Positions 21,880 through 34,389 of a stretch of DNA of 64,000 nucleotides are shown here, in pieces (position 1 is the first letter of the stretch; each line of letters opens with the position of its first letter). The DNA comes from Artemia franciscana (lineage: Eukaryota; Arthropoda; Branchiopoda; Anostraca; Artemiidae). The stretch covers positions 49,467,268 through 49,531,267 of the forward strand of contig NC_088866.1 of assembly GCF_032884065.1 (NCBI RefSeq), read 5' to 3'. The position numbers were made by a program, and so were the translations under genes. The notes below the pieces were generated by a model. The model saw only the letters and a list, made by a program, of their open reading frames with translations. It had not been told where the DNA came from and made no database searches.

Positions 21880-23690
21880 CTTTGAACTACACTGAAGAAT
21901 TTGGATATTTAAATATTTTAATTAGATTTGTTTTGAGAATTGATGGATGGGAGGGGAAGGCTTGTTGCCCTTCAATTACTTTTGACTATTAAAAAGGCCC
22001 TTCCGATTTCAAATTGAATGAGCATTTTTGAAGTTTCTACGAAAACAAATGGCCATCTAAAAATTTCTATCATATGCATTTCAGGAAAATACGTGGTTTT
22101 GGGGGGGGGGTTAACTTCCCTCAGGTCATTTTGAAACATGAAACGGATACTAGAACGTCTGATTACCCATCCGGTTAGCTCTTTCCAAATTTTATACGCC
22201 CATTGCTTCTATATAAACCTTATGCCCCAGGGCATAGCTTGCAACCCTTGCCCCGAGTGATGTGGGGGGTTGTCATCCTCAAACCTAATTTTCAGACATT
22301 TTGACGACGCTGGATAAAAATGATATCCCAAAATTTTTATTGGATGAGTTTAGAGAAATGGTGACCGTCTGAGGGTGGTTATTTGCCCTCCAATCACTTT
22401 CAACTATTAAAAGGGGCACTAACCCTTCAATTTCCAATCGAATGAGCCTTTTCCGAAGTTTCTACGACAACAAATGGTCATCTCACAATTTCAATCAGTT
22501 GCATTTCAGGAGAAAATGCGGTTCTGGAGTACCCACCCTCCGATCACTCTTATTCTTAAAAAGAGACCTAGAACATCTGATTACCAATCCATTGATCTTC
22601 CTCCAAACTTTATCCTTTAAAACATGATTTCCGGACACTTCAACCATGTCGAACAAAATGGCTTTTTCGGAATTTTTATTGGATGTGTTTGGGGAAGCTT
22701 GGGAGATGTTTTAGTTGCCCTCCAATTACTTTTGCAAAGAGCACTAAATGTTTTAAGTTCTGATCGAATGAGCCCTTTTTGAAGTTTTTACAACAATTCT
22801 TTTGATACGAAGTGTCCTGGTCTAAAACCAAAAAAAAAAAAAAAAAAAAATACACAATACATTATGCACACATCGTTCTTTGCTTAGGCAGTACTATTTC
22901 GTTGCCTATAATACCTTATATGCCCTGGGATATAGCTTACAAGCCTTGCCTTGAGCCTGGGGGGAGGGTATTTCATTCTCAAAGACATAATTTCCAAACC
23001 TTTCAACTACGTCAATCAAAATGAGTGTCTAAAAATTTTGATTGAATGTCTTTGGGGGAATTATGGGCGTGAAATGGGGGTTAGTCGCCCTCCAAAAACT
23101 TTCAACTATTAAATAGAACACTAGCCCTTTCAATTTCCAATTGAATAAGCTCATTTTGAAGTTTCTACGACAAGAGATGGCCATCTGAAAATTTTTATCA
23201 CATGTATTTTGGTAAAATACAAGGTGTGTGGGGTTATCCACCTTTTGATCACTTTGAATCTTAAAAAGGGCACTAGAACATCTAGTTCTAGGGCCCAATA
23301 AAATGATCCCATTCCAGGGTTTTTTACTATCACCCTTTCTATATACTTAATATGCACCCAGGGCATAACTTGCAACCACCTTCTCTGAGGGCTGGAAGAG
23401 GGAGCAGTAATCCTCAAAAACATGATTTCCGGACCTTTCAACTATTTAAACAAAATGGCTATCTCAAAATTTTGATTGGATATGTTTGGGGAAAAGACGG
23501 AATTGGGAGGGGTAAGTTGCCTTACAATCACTTGTGCCTATTAAAAAGGGTTCTAGCCCTTTCAACTCCCTATTGAATGACCTCTCTTGTAAGTTTCTAT
23601 GGCAATAGGTGGCCATCTCAAAATTTATACCAGATATACCAGATACATTTTGGGTAAATGTGAGATGTTTAGGGGGGGGGGGGTATTCAC
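21880..23690. repeat. Diverged tandem array, about five units of 330-430 bases
   Basis: The landmark TTGCCCTCCAAT.ACTTT.GACTATTAAAA followed by GAATGAGC and GAAGTTTCTACGAC recurs at about 21966, 22383, 22715, 23085 and 23516. Most units also contain GGGCATAACTTGCAACC and TCAAAATTTTGATTGGAT. A single further unit lies at about 28120-28520, and weaker ones at 20745-20860 and 31600-31900. The landmark resembles an internal PTR module (GGAGGGCAACTAG / AAAAGGGCACTAGAAC), so the array may be an old relative. No gene is seen. 23700-25670 holds no feature I can support beyond the repeat at 24180. Confidence 0.65.
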
Positions 23691-24179
23691 CAAAGTCAAA
23701 AAATGGGCCATTCTAAAATAAGCGACAGGCAAGTTAATTGATTCAATTTATAATCTTAAGCATTTGCTAGACTAATTAAAAAGTTAATTTAATGTTAGTT
23801 GAAGACCAAGTTGACTGAAATTGCAAAGGGGAATAAAAGTCCAATCCAAAGCCTACAAAGGCCTCCTATCTGCATCAAATGTTATGCAAGTGAACTTGCA
23901 ATTATAAACTAAGACAGTTGGGCTCACAAAAAATTCACCTGTCTTTGGTTGTGTCTTGGGTTTGACGGTCTATACTTTTTCACAAGCAGTAACTTCACTA
24001 TTACTAATTATAAGCAGCATGTACTGAGTATGGGAGCATGGTTCCAATAATGTCCATTCTTCTTATTTTAAAATCACACGATTTTTGTGATTTTTCGTGT
24101 GGTTACTCGTTGTCTGTGTTCTTTTTTTAATTTGGGCTCTATTTGAAATTTTGGACCGCTCTAAAATCAATTCTTGCCT

Positions 24180-24365
24180 GCGTTTCTTATCACAAGGTTT
24201 AACTTCTGCCAGTATATCCTCATGTTCGCACACATGAAGAGTTTTCTTCCTTAGATAGTCCTATCCTCCTAATTTTTTCTAATGCTATGAGGTAGCATAT
24301 CCTTGTAGTTTTAAAAAGTGTATTTATTTTTAACTGCAACCCCTGTAGTTGTAAAAAGAGATGGG
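24180..24365 (+). repeat. Short dispersed repeat (pair at 31190-31375)
   Basis: Shares with 31190-31375 the sequence CGCACA.ATGA, a TCGTATCCTCCTA-like box, TTTTTTTAATGCT.TGAG..AGCATAT.CTTGTA, AAAAGTGTA and an AACTGC...TGTAG.TGTAAAGAGA end. It is about 185 bases long and diverged. Function unknown; no coding potential. Confidence 0.55.
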
Positions 24366-25673
24366 AGTAAATTGTGATTTACCGTTGTTTATGCACTGGG
24401 AACTATTCTTTAAAAATTTAGTAAGTAATTTGGGTTTATTAACTTTATTATTGCTTATGAAATTCGGTGTAGTTATTAATGGCCTCCGACTTCTCCTAAA
24501 TCCGCATTGCAAATACATCAACATAAAATGTTATATCACTTGTGGCATTAAACATCTTTGCAAGCTCCTAATGTGGTTTTTCTATAGAAGAAAAGTAAAA
24601 TTTGTACTTGTGTGTTGTTGGGATAAACACCCTAGAAAAATACTGATCTCTGATTCACACGATCTAAAATATCCCTTTCGCAGAACTCTTGTCTCATTTA
24701 CATTTATTCATAGCCATTAATGTGCTCAAGCACAATGTTCTCAAATCAAAGCAGTACACCCGCCAAACAAACAACTATCCACTTTCTGGGAATGTCCCAG
24801 AAAACTAGCCTTTCAAATAAAAATTCGAAATGAACTTGCAAGAAGAGAAAAGAAGGAGAAAATCTAGTGGAGGGAGAAGAAGAATTATTTTGTGGGACTA
24901 AAATGTTTTCCCCATTTTTTTTTTCGCTGTTAAGGTACGGTATTTGACTAGACTACAGTGAAGTCAGCTATAGTTCACGAATTGTTACTTATACCTCTTA
25001 TATTCAATTCAACACATATGGATAGAATGGAAAAAAATTTTATCGAAACATTTGATGAGGGCAACCATAGTTCAATTAAAGATCCAAGCAATTAAAATAA
25101 CCACCTTCAAATTTCAAGCAGAGCATTACCTTTTAAGCTTAAAAAAAGAATAAAAATCATTAAATAACCTATTATTTAGAGGCATTATTTAAGTAGGGAG
25201 TCACCCTAGCTTTATTTTGAATACGTTTAAAAAATTGAAGAGGAATCTGTTTATTGATCGTAGGATAATTGATAATTATTTTCAAATGGCGTAAGAGTGG
25301 TGAAAAAAGTGAAAGGAGTTTCACCCACCGAGGCAACCACGCGCGAGCAAACTTTATGACTTGCCCACTTTTTCGACAGTTTATATTCTTAGTTTACACC
25401 GGCAATCTGAAATCAGAGTTACCATCTTTCAAGGCATGTCAGCTTTTCGAAAATTGTGATTTTACTATTATATTTGTAGTTAATTTGAAGATTGTAAGTT
25501 ATTTTTATGTATTTTAGATAAAATAATTTAAACTGCACATTTTTTTTACGAATATTGGTACAAATAAATATTTTAAATAAATTCTTGAATAGAATATAGC
25601 ACAAAAAAAGACTTGTAACTACTATAACGCATATTGTTGAAGCATAAAAGCAGAAACAAGTTATAATTTGGAA

Positions 25674-27296
25674 TCAAACAGTTCGTGGTAACGAACTGTA
25701 GTAAGAAGCGACCCGGCTCAATAGAAACCAAAACTCTAAAAAATTGAATTTTGATACCAATAGCTACATCAAAAGAATTGCATTTAAATGCTGATTTTAA
25801 ATATATAAGTTTCATCAAGTTTACTCTTACGCATCAAAAGTTACGAGCCTGAGAAAATTTGCGTTATTTTAGAAAATAGGGGGAAATACCCCCTGAAAGT
25901 TATAGAATCTTAACGAAAATGACACCACCAGATTCAGTGTATCAGAGAACCCTACTGTAGAAGTTTCAAGCTCTTATCTACAAAAATGAGGAATTTTGTA
26001 TTTTTTGCCAGAAGGCAGATCACGGATGCGTGTTTATTTGTTTGTTTGTTTGTTTTTTTCCCCAGGGGTGATCGTATCGACCCAGTTTTCCTAGAATATT
26101 GCTAGAGGGCTCATTCTAACGGAAATGAAAAGTTCTAGTGCCCTTTTTAAGTGACCAAAAAATTGGAGGGCACCTAGGCCCCCTCCCACGCTAATTATTT
26201 TCCCTAAGTCAACGGATCAAAATTCTGAGATAGCCATTTTATTCAGCGTAGTCGAAAAACCTTATAAGTATGTCTTTGGAGACGACTTACTCCACCCCGG
26301 TTCCCGTGGGAGGGGCTATAAGTTACAAACTTTGACCAGTGCTTACATATAGTAATGGTTATTGGGAAGTGTACAGGCGTTTTCAGGAGGATTTTTTGGT
26401 TGGGGGAGGGGTTGAGGAGAGGAGGATATACTGGGGGAACTTTCCACCGAGGAATTTGTCATGGGGGAAGAAAATTTTCATGAAGGGAGGGCAGGGTTTA
26501 CTAGCATTGTTTACAAAAAAAACAAAGAAAAAATAAATATGAAAAAGTTTTTTTTCAGCTGGAAGTAAGGAGCAGCATTAAAACTTAAAACGAAAAAAAT
26601 TATTACCCAAATGAGGGGCTCAGCTCCTCCTAATACCTCGCTCTTTACGCTAAAGCATTTTTAGTAATGTCAACTATTTATTCTACGGTTTTTGAGATTC
26701 AGGGGTCATTCTTAACGAGTTGGGACAAAATTTAAGATTTAGTGTAAAGAGAGAAGTACTGACGAGGGGGCGAACCCTCTCATATGTGTAATAAAAACAT
26801 GAGAATAAAAAATTCTTTACGGAAGCTAATTTATAAGTTACGTATATCTTTACTGATAAAAGATTCGTAAAAAATTAAAAATTCTATTTGCCTTTTTAAT
26901 TAACCAAAAAATTGGAGGGCAACTAGCCTTCCTCCCCCGCTCTTTTTTCTCAAAATCATTCGATCAAAATTATGAGAAAGCCATTTAGCCAAAAAAATAA
27001 ATAAATATGCAAATTTCGTTTTAATAATTCCTCTGCGGAGAGCCAAAATCAAAACATGCATTGATTCAAAAACGTTCAGATAAAAAAAAAACAAGTTTTT
27101 TAAACTGCAAGTAAGGAGCGACAGTAAAACTTAAAACGAACAGAAATTACTTCATATATGAAAGGGGCTGCTTCCTCATCAACGTCCTGCTCTTTATGCT
27201 AAAGTTTGACTCTTTCTCTCAACATTTCTTTTTAAAACAGTAAAAAACTTTAGCGTAAAGAGCGGGGCGTTGATGAGGAGGCAGCCCCTTTCATAT
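25674..27296 (+). repeat. PTR copy C (palindrome right arm truncated)
   Basis: Begins TCAAACAGTTCGTGGTAACGAACTGTAG with an intact 9-bp-stem hairpin and the AGTAAGAAGCGAC box. All body modules are present. The final palindrome has a full left arm, but the right arm stops at TTTCATAT (27296). The loop (GTTTGACTCTTTCTCTCAAC...) is in the flipped orientation compared with copies B, F and I. From 27300 to 28100 I see no gene. Confidence 0.9.
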
Positions 27297-28119
27297 TACC
27301 ATAAAAATCTATTTCCTTTGATACGTATATTGTTACTGAAAACTCTTTTTTTTGGGGGGGGGATGACGGTTGCAATTAACTGAAGTTACTTCTCGTATAA
27401 GCTATTTATAACGAACCATATTATTATTTTGGGTTCGCGCTGTTATCTTTCGCTGCTTTTTTGTGTTATTTTCTAGCTATTGCTCCGTCTAAGACAGTTC
27501 AGTCAAAATGATATCTTGCGTTCAAGAGTATTTGATGTTAGTCCGATCAATGATAACATTAATAGCGTAATAACGTTATTGGTGAAAATGAAAAAAATCA
27601 AAATGAAAAAAAAACATTAGTAGGTTGAAAATGAAAAGGTGTTGAGATATGCCAGGCCAATGCCACTTAATACTTTATGCACAGGATTATTACTTACAAG
27701 AGATTAATTTAAAAAACTTTTTCTATAAAACAAGTTTTATCAAAGAAAACTAAAGAGCTCAATTAAGCCTAGAATGAGCAAAAGCAAGTCAAATAATCTT
27801 CCAAACGTAAAACTACCACAAATCACTGTCAATAAATATATGAAACTCAAAACAAATAGAAATTACAATAAATAGCCAAGTCAAACACAAAATGAGCAAA
27901 AATTTACATGAGTAGGGCTGATAACCTCCATGCCTTCTCAAGACTAGAACACAATTTGTGCTTTACTGAAAAAAACAACAACAAAAAAACAAATGACCGT
28001 TGATTGTCAGTTCAATTGACTTCTATTCATTCTTATTCCTTAAAGTTTGGTAATTATATATTTATGAAAGTAACAAAAGTGAAAGTTTTTCAAACTTATT
28101 TTCTTTTCAGTCACTTTTA

Positions 28120-28520
28120 CTCTTAAAAAGGGAACTAGAACATCTGATTTCCTATCCATTGGGCCCCCTTTGGAGTTTATACGACCAGCCTTTCTATAAA
28201 AACCTTATTTGCCCACGGGGCATAACTTTGCACTGAGGGCTGGGTGGGGGGTGTCATCCTCAAAGACATAATTTCCAGACCTATCAACGATGCTCAACAA
28301 ATGGGATATCTGAACACTTTGATTATATATGTTTTGGGAATTGATGGGTGTCTGGGAACGCTTGTTGCCCTTCAATTACTTTTGACCATTAAAAAGGCCC
28401 TTCCAATTTCCAATCGAATTAGCATTCTTTGAAGTTTCTAAGACAATGAATGGCAATGTCAAAATTTTTATCAGGTGCATTTCAGGAAAATACGAGGTGT
28501 GGGGGGTATCTCTGCTTGAA
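28120..28520 (+). repeat. Isolated unit of the 21.9-23.7 kb array family
   Basis: Contains TTAAAAAGGGAACTAGAACATCTGATT, GGGCATAACTTTGCA, TTGCCCTTCAATTACTTTTGACCATTAAAAAGG and a CATTTCAGGAAAATACGAGGTGTGGGG end, all in the same order as units near 22 kb. The segment 28530-29190 beyond it has no supported feature; a short AGDYNA string near 28720 is too little to call an endonuclease. Confidence 0.6.
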
Positions 28521-29195
28521 ACGACCATATTTTCTGAAATAAAATCTTATCATACCAGCCAGCAAAGAATCAAGAGAATATGAGTGTCTGGGCTTCAGGT
28601 ACAAAAAAGGATTGGATACAATGACTTCTTGCATATTGCAGTTGATTTATCTCACTGATAGCCATTTTCTGTTAAAACCTTGGCTTTCCGTTGGGTTTAA
28701 GCGATGGAAATTGGTCGCAGGTGATTATAATGCTATATTAAACGCAAGAATGGTCTTCCTACTAATCAACAGGATGAATTTTTCCTCTGGTGTTTCTAGT
28801 GTAGAAAACTATCCCTTTTCTACATAGGAAGATAGAGTAAGCATATATCTTATTATTTTAACTTGCATGTTCCTTAGACTTATATACTGTCCATTGTGTG
28901 TCAGTTGTATTTTAACCTTTATTGTTCTATAAGGTTTTATGGAACTTGTGATTCTACAATTTATTATTTAAGCAATATGCTTACAAGAAATTAAGATTTC
29001 CCATTCCTTGCATATTTTTAACTCGTTTGGTTGTCACTCTTAATTATTAATTTAAGTATAGAACCTATATGTAATTTTGTGTGCTGTTTTGAAGGGTGAT
29101 AAATTCAAGTATTTGAGTATTTCAGTAGCATTCATTTAGTAAACATGTCTGCGTACTTGGAGAGTTAACTATGTGAAAAACCAGTTTCTGGCTGT

Positions 29196-30933
29196 ATTAA
29201 ATAAAAAAAACTAGTTTTTTTTAACTGAAAGTAAGGAGCGACATTAAAACTTAAAACGAACAGAAATTACTCCGTATATGGAATGGGTTGTCCCCTCCGC
29301 AAACCCTCGCTCTTTACGCTAAAGCTTTTAATTGTTTTATAAAGTAGAATTGTGGCAAAGAGTCAAACTTTAGCGTAAAGAGCGAGGGATTGCGGAGGGG
29401 ACAGCCCGTTTCATATACGGAGTAATTTCTGTTCGTTTTAAGTTTTAACGTCGCTCCTTACTTTCAGTTAAAAAAACTATTTTTTTTTAATTTCTGAACG
29501 TTTTTGAATTAATACATGTTTGATTTTGGCTCTCCGCACATAAATTATTGAAATGAAATTTGTATATTAATTTTTTTGGCTAAATGGCTTTCTCACGATT
29601 TTGAGAAATAAGGGGTGGGGAAGGAGGCCTAGCTGCCCTCCGATTTTTTGGTTACTTAAAAAGGCTACTAGAACTTTTGATTTTTAACGAACATTTTTAT
29701 TTGTAAAAAATATGCGTAACTTTAGAATTAACTTACATAACAAACTTTTATATTCTTATATTTTTATTATGTGTACGAGGGAATTTGTACCCTCGTTAAT
29801 ACCTCGCTCTTTACACTAAATCGTAAGTTTTGTCCCAATTCTTTAAGAATAACCTCTGAATCCAAAAGGCCGTAGAATAAATAGTTGAAATTACTAAAAA
29901 TACTTTAGCATAAAGAGCAAGGTATTTATCTCCTCCTAAATACCTCGCTCTTTATGCTAAAGTATTTTTAGAACCCCTCATATGCGTAATAATCTCTGTT
30001 CGTTTTAAATTTCAATGCTATTCCTTACTTTCAATTGAAAAAACGTTTTCATGTTTTTTTTTCATTGTTTTTTATAGTAATGCTAGAAAATCCTGCGCCC
30101 TTTTTATTGAATTTCTCTTCCCCCATGACATATTCCTCCAAGGAAAGATCCTCCCACATATCCTCCTTCCATAAACCCCATCCCCCAAACCATAAAAATC
30201 TCCCTGAAAACGTCTGTACACTTCCCAATAACCATTGCTATATGTAAACACTGGTCAAAGTTTGTAACTTGCAGCCCCTCCCCCAGGGATTGTGGAGGAA
30301 TATGTCATTCCCAAAGACATAGTTATTAAGGTTTTCGACTATGCGGAACAAAATAGCTATCTCAAAATTTTAATCCGTTGACTTTTGGAAAAATTAGTGT
30401 GGGAGGGGGCCTAGGTGCTCTCCAATTTTTTGATCACTTAAAAAGGGCACTAGAACTTTTCATTTCTGTAAGAATGAGCCCTCTTGGAACACTGTAGAAC
30501 CACTTGGTCGATACGATGATTCCTGGGGAAAAGAAAAAAAAACAAAAAAAAACAAACAAACAAACAAATAAACACGCACCCGTGATTTGTCTTCTGGCAA
30601 AAAATACGAAATTCCACATCTTTTTAGATAGGGGCTTGAAATTTTTTTTAATAGATTTCTCTGATACGCCGAATGCGATGGTGTGATTTTCGTTAAGATT
30701 CTAAGACTTCTAGGGGATGTTTCCCCCTATTTTCCAAAATAAGGCAAATTTTCTCAGGCTTATAACTTTTTTTGACAAAGACTAAATTAATTGAAACTTA
30801 TATATTCAGATTCAACGTGAAAATTCAATTCTTTTGATGTATCTCTTAGCATCGAAATTCCGTTTTTTAGAGTTTCGTTTACTATTGAGCCGGGTCGCTC
30901 CTTACTACAATTTGGTAACAACCAACTGTTTGA
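29196..30933 (-). repeat. PTR copy D, full length (1738 bp)
   Basis: One of two apparently complete copies. Minus-oriented from TATTTAAT (29196) to TCAAACAG (30933). The hairpin at the TCAAACAG end is mutated (GGTTGGTTGTTACC in place of the usual loop and stem). Both arms of the palindrome (about 29215-29480) carry the private core CTCCGCAA.CCCTCGCTC, absent from other copies; the loop is flipped relative to the body. Flanks show no target duplication. Internal module order equals that of copy I. No conserved protein frame. Confidence 0.92.
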
Positions 30934-31599
30934 TTTAACTAACGTATTTGAACTGGATTGATGTTTATTACAATGTTATAACGCATTGTTATTAATTAAG
31001 TTGAAATAACACTTTGTTATTTATGGGCTATTTGTGGTTTACTGGATAGCAGCTTTGGATATAAGAGTACAGCAGAAATTTCTAGCAGGTCTGAAGTTTA
31101 AAATGAGCAAGTTCAAGAAAGGGAACTTGGCGTTGGCAAAATTCAGAAATTGCCCACTTTGGCCAGTAAGAATTGTAGACGTTAATTTTTGTAGACTTTA
31201 ATTGTAGACGATAATCCTCATATTTGCGCACATGATGAATTGTTCATCTTAAATCATCGTATCCTCCTAGGACTTTTTTTTAATGCTTTGAGAAAGCATA
31301 TACTTGTAATTGTGAAAAGTGTAATTGTTTACAACTACTGCATGTGTAGCTGTAAAGAGAGCTGTTTGTAAACTTCGACACAAACCCTCGAGTCCAGAAG
31401 AAAGTGTTGTAAGTTGTGCCCCAGAACCATTGAAGTTTATTTATGTAAGAGGTGGTCGTAAGAACTTCAGAAGAGGCTCATTTGATCGAAAATTGAGAAT
31501 TCTATCTCCTTTTGAAGAGTCAAAAGCAGTTGGACTCCATATACCCCCTTCCCCTTCCAATAAATCTTTGCCAAAAATATCCGATCATAAATTTTAAAT

Positions 31600-31910
31600 C
31601 ACTATTCTGTTCGAAATAGTTCAACAATCAAATATCAGAAGGTTCGGTGTCAAAATAACCCCAGCATACGGGGGAATGGTTGCAACTGATGTTCCGAAGG
31701 CATATAATCCCTTTATGGGAAAGGCTTTTTAGGTGGTCATGTAATTTGGGAGGGGACTCAAATAATTAAAATTGAAAGTTTGAGTTTCCTTTTTAAGAGT
31801 AAGAAATTAACGGATGGCAGCTAGATCCCAACTCCCACCAATCCTGTTTTTACCAAAGCGTCCGATCGAATTTCTTAGATAGCCAACTTGTTCAAAACAG
31901 ACCAAATATC
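31600..31910 (+). repeat. Array-family-like repeat unit, diverged
   Basis: GAAAGTTTGAGTTTCCTTTTTAAGAGTAAG, CAACTCCCACCAATCC and TCCGATCGAATTTCTTAGATAGCCAACTTG follow the order of the PTR/array module (GGGCACT...CCTCCC...GATCAAAATT..GATAGCC). Similarity is weak. Upstream, 31190-31375 is the partner of the 24180 repeat. No gene. Confidence 0.35.
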
Positions 31911-32029
31911 ATACAAAAAAAAAAAAAAAACTCTGGGGTTTACACAAAAACCCGAAACCCAGAGGCAATTGTTGTAGATTATGCCCCGAGGCCGTGGATA
32001 ATTCAGGCTAAAAAAATATTATACTTTGA

Positions 32030-32345
32030 GAGAGAGAAAAAAAAAAACAAAAAGAACAACAACAGGAAAAAAATATATATAACAAATACTACAGACTTCA
32101 ATTCACTACTCTGTTCTTAGAAACCTCGATGAGGTTTGTGCTATGGTCAATTCTCATTATAATAACTAAGAGAGAAAGAAAGAGATAGATAGACAGAGAG
32201 AGAAAAAATGACTAAAACAAAAAAAAAAAAAAGAACAACAACAGAAAAAAAACTATATAACAAATACTACAGATTTCAATTCACTACGCTGTTCCTAGAG
32301 ATATCGATGAGGTCTGTGTTAGGGTTAATTCTCATTATAATAACT
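32030..32345 (+). repeat. Two-copy tandem duplication, period about 179
   Basis: The block AAGAACAACAACAG, poly-A, ATATAACAAATACTACAGA, TTCAATTCACTAC, CTGTTC, GATGAGG, and TTCTCATTATAATAACT occurs at 32051-32167 and again at 32231-32345. Each is preceded by a GAGAGAGA/poly-A tract. Differences are few, so it is moderately recent. 32350-32690 has no supported feature. Confidence 0.8.
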
Positions 32346-32689
32346 TTACTTAAGTAAAATAGTAATAATTAACTACTTAAATACACACACGCAAAAACAC
32401 TCATTTATGCTTATACTTTGGCCGTCTACATTGTATAACTGGAGAGAAATTCTTTTACCCATGCATACTAAAACAAAGTCCTTTGACCAGAAACACATTC
32501 AGACAATTCCAATAATAAGTTAAATATCTTCAGGTCAGGCACATTTAACTAACATTTAGGTCTAACATACCCCAAAAAAAAAAAAATGTTGATCACATAG
32601 ACGGAGCAAAAGGGGTTCGGACATTCTGAGCTCCTCTACTTTAACAGTCATGGACCTGGTTTTCTTGTTGAAACATAAAATTAAAGTAA

Positions 32690-33720
32690 GGTCTAGATTG
32701 ATATTTATAGTTGTATATATACGATAAATTTTATATAGATTTCTTTGACTAAAACACTGCTGTAGACATGACTTAAAATCTATGCCGCTGAATTTTGCAA
32801 GACACGAAGAGGATGAAAGTGGGGAGAACCAAACATAACATCAATAAAAAAAGATACGGATGTAAAAGAGGGAAATAAAGTATACGAATAATCTGAACCG
32901 GAAATATATTTTGCAACTCCCGCAACATTCCAACATTAGGGGAAATACTTCGCACTAATAACTTAAATATTTTCCTAAAAGACAGCATTTTATCTATATA
33001 TACTCATAAGTACTGGGCCTCATCATTTCTGGGAACAATAACCTCATTCAAGTTTAACTCTGAACCCACAAATAATAGGCCTAATTCTTGCAACGACCAT
33101 ATATAACAACTGATGACTTACGAAGACTAATAACTAGTCTGTTGGCCTCTAGCAAAATTCGAATTTTACTTTAACTTATTCTCAGTCTTTGCTGCAACTT
33201 TCAACCAAGTGTCATCTTTCCATCTTCCCGTGTCATTTTCCCAACTGAAGTTTCACTTCCATTCTCTCCACACGGCAGTTTAAAATCTAGACCATCAACA
33301 GTATTCCGCAAATCATTAATATGTACAAGAAAAAACAAAGGGCCGAGGGAATATCCTTGTGGCACTCCATGTTTCACTCCCCTGGACCCTGATGTATTAC
33401 CACTAATGGACATAAACTGCATTTCACCAGTAAGGAAAGATTGAATGAATCCCAAAGCCTTGTTGCGAACACCAGCAATGACCAGCTTCTGACGCAAAAT
33501 TTTGTGGTTAACACAATCAAATGCTTTGACAATATCCAAGAACAAAGAAGCAACTTTCATGTTAATATCTAAGGAATCGTTTATTGTTGTCGTGATAAAC
33601 AAACGTGCCTGCTCCGTTGGTATATTTTTACAAAATCCGAATTGGTTTTCATTGACAAAATGTCGAGCCTCCAAAAAGTTTGTTTTCATAATTTTATGTG
33701 AAAAAGACTTTGATTTCTAA
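32690..33720 (-). pseudogene. Non-LTR reverse transcriptase, CR1/Jockey-like (internally deleted)
   Basis: 33201-33689 encodes ENQFGFCKN, the LFLDIVKAFDCVNHKIL palm strand (motif A, with V for S/L and the Asp retained), and GVPQGYSLGPLFFLVHINDL (motif B box). The catalytic ADD motif is gone: after DGLDF the frame becomes unrelated and stops. Further along the same strand, VYIDKMLSF and 32773-32988 (VGMLRELQNIFPVQIIR, LHPYLF) give the thumb. The middle is deleted, so the enzyme is dead. A full RT of this type needs motifs A to E over about 300 residues. Confidence 0.82.
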
Positions 33721-34389
33721 TCTTTTTCCTGATTACTCCAGAAATTCCCTCTTACGAGAATTTATGAGAGAAAACGGGGTTTGATTTAGATAAAGCATTG
33801 ATAGTGAACTTAAAAGCAAAAACAACTACAAAACACTAATTAATACAAAAAAAAATAATCAGTATTTCAACTCTACATCCGGCACCCATTATCAGTGGAA
33901 CAAAATAGAAAGAAAAAAAATGGTTAGATGATCTAAGGAAAAGAACAAAAACCAACACAACAAGAGGGAAACAAAAGACAAACAAATAAATGAAACTCAC
34001 ATCTTAATACACTTCCACAATACTGCTCAATTGTAACACAAATAAGAACACCAAAATATTTAGTAGAGCAGATATTTATCCTCTAAAGGATTGGCAAATG
34101 AGATCTGTTTGAAATAAAATACTAAATTTATTTGAAAGAAATTTACAGAAACAACAGGTCATCATCCCTGATTTTAATTTACATACTTCCATATTTAAGT
34201 CTTTAGGAATCTTATCTTTCTCATTATTTAGTAAAGAGCCTATAGTTTGTTGAGATTTAAGTTCTGTTTTCTCTTCCGTGGAAAGTTTTATCAGAAATCC
34301 AATCACGCTGAAAATAACCACCGGATAATTCCCCTGGAACATCTCCAAATTCAAAATTGTGTTGCCAAAGAGAAAGCAAGACATATAAA

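Noticed and set aside
28612..28827. Frame with WKLVAGDYNAILNARM, considered as an endonuclease GDFNA motif
   Set aside because: Only one short motif, no partner motifs up- or downstream, and the wrong spacing.
34076..34384. 102-codon minus-strand frame and the 137-codon plus frame overlapping it
   Set aside because: Overlap each other and a diverged PTR relative, with no recognisable domain.
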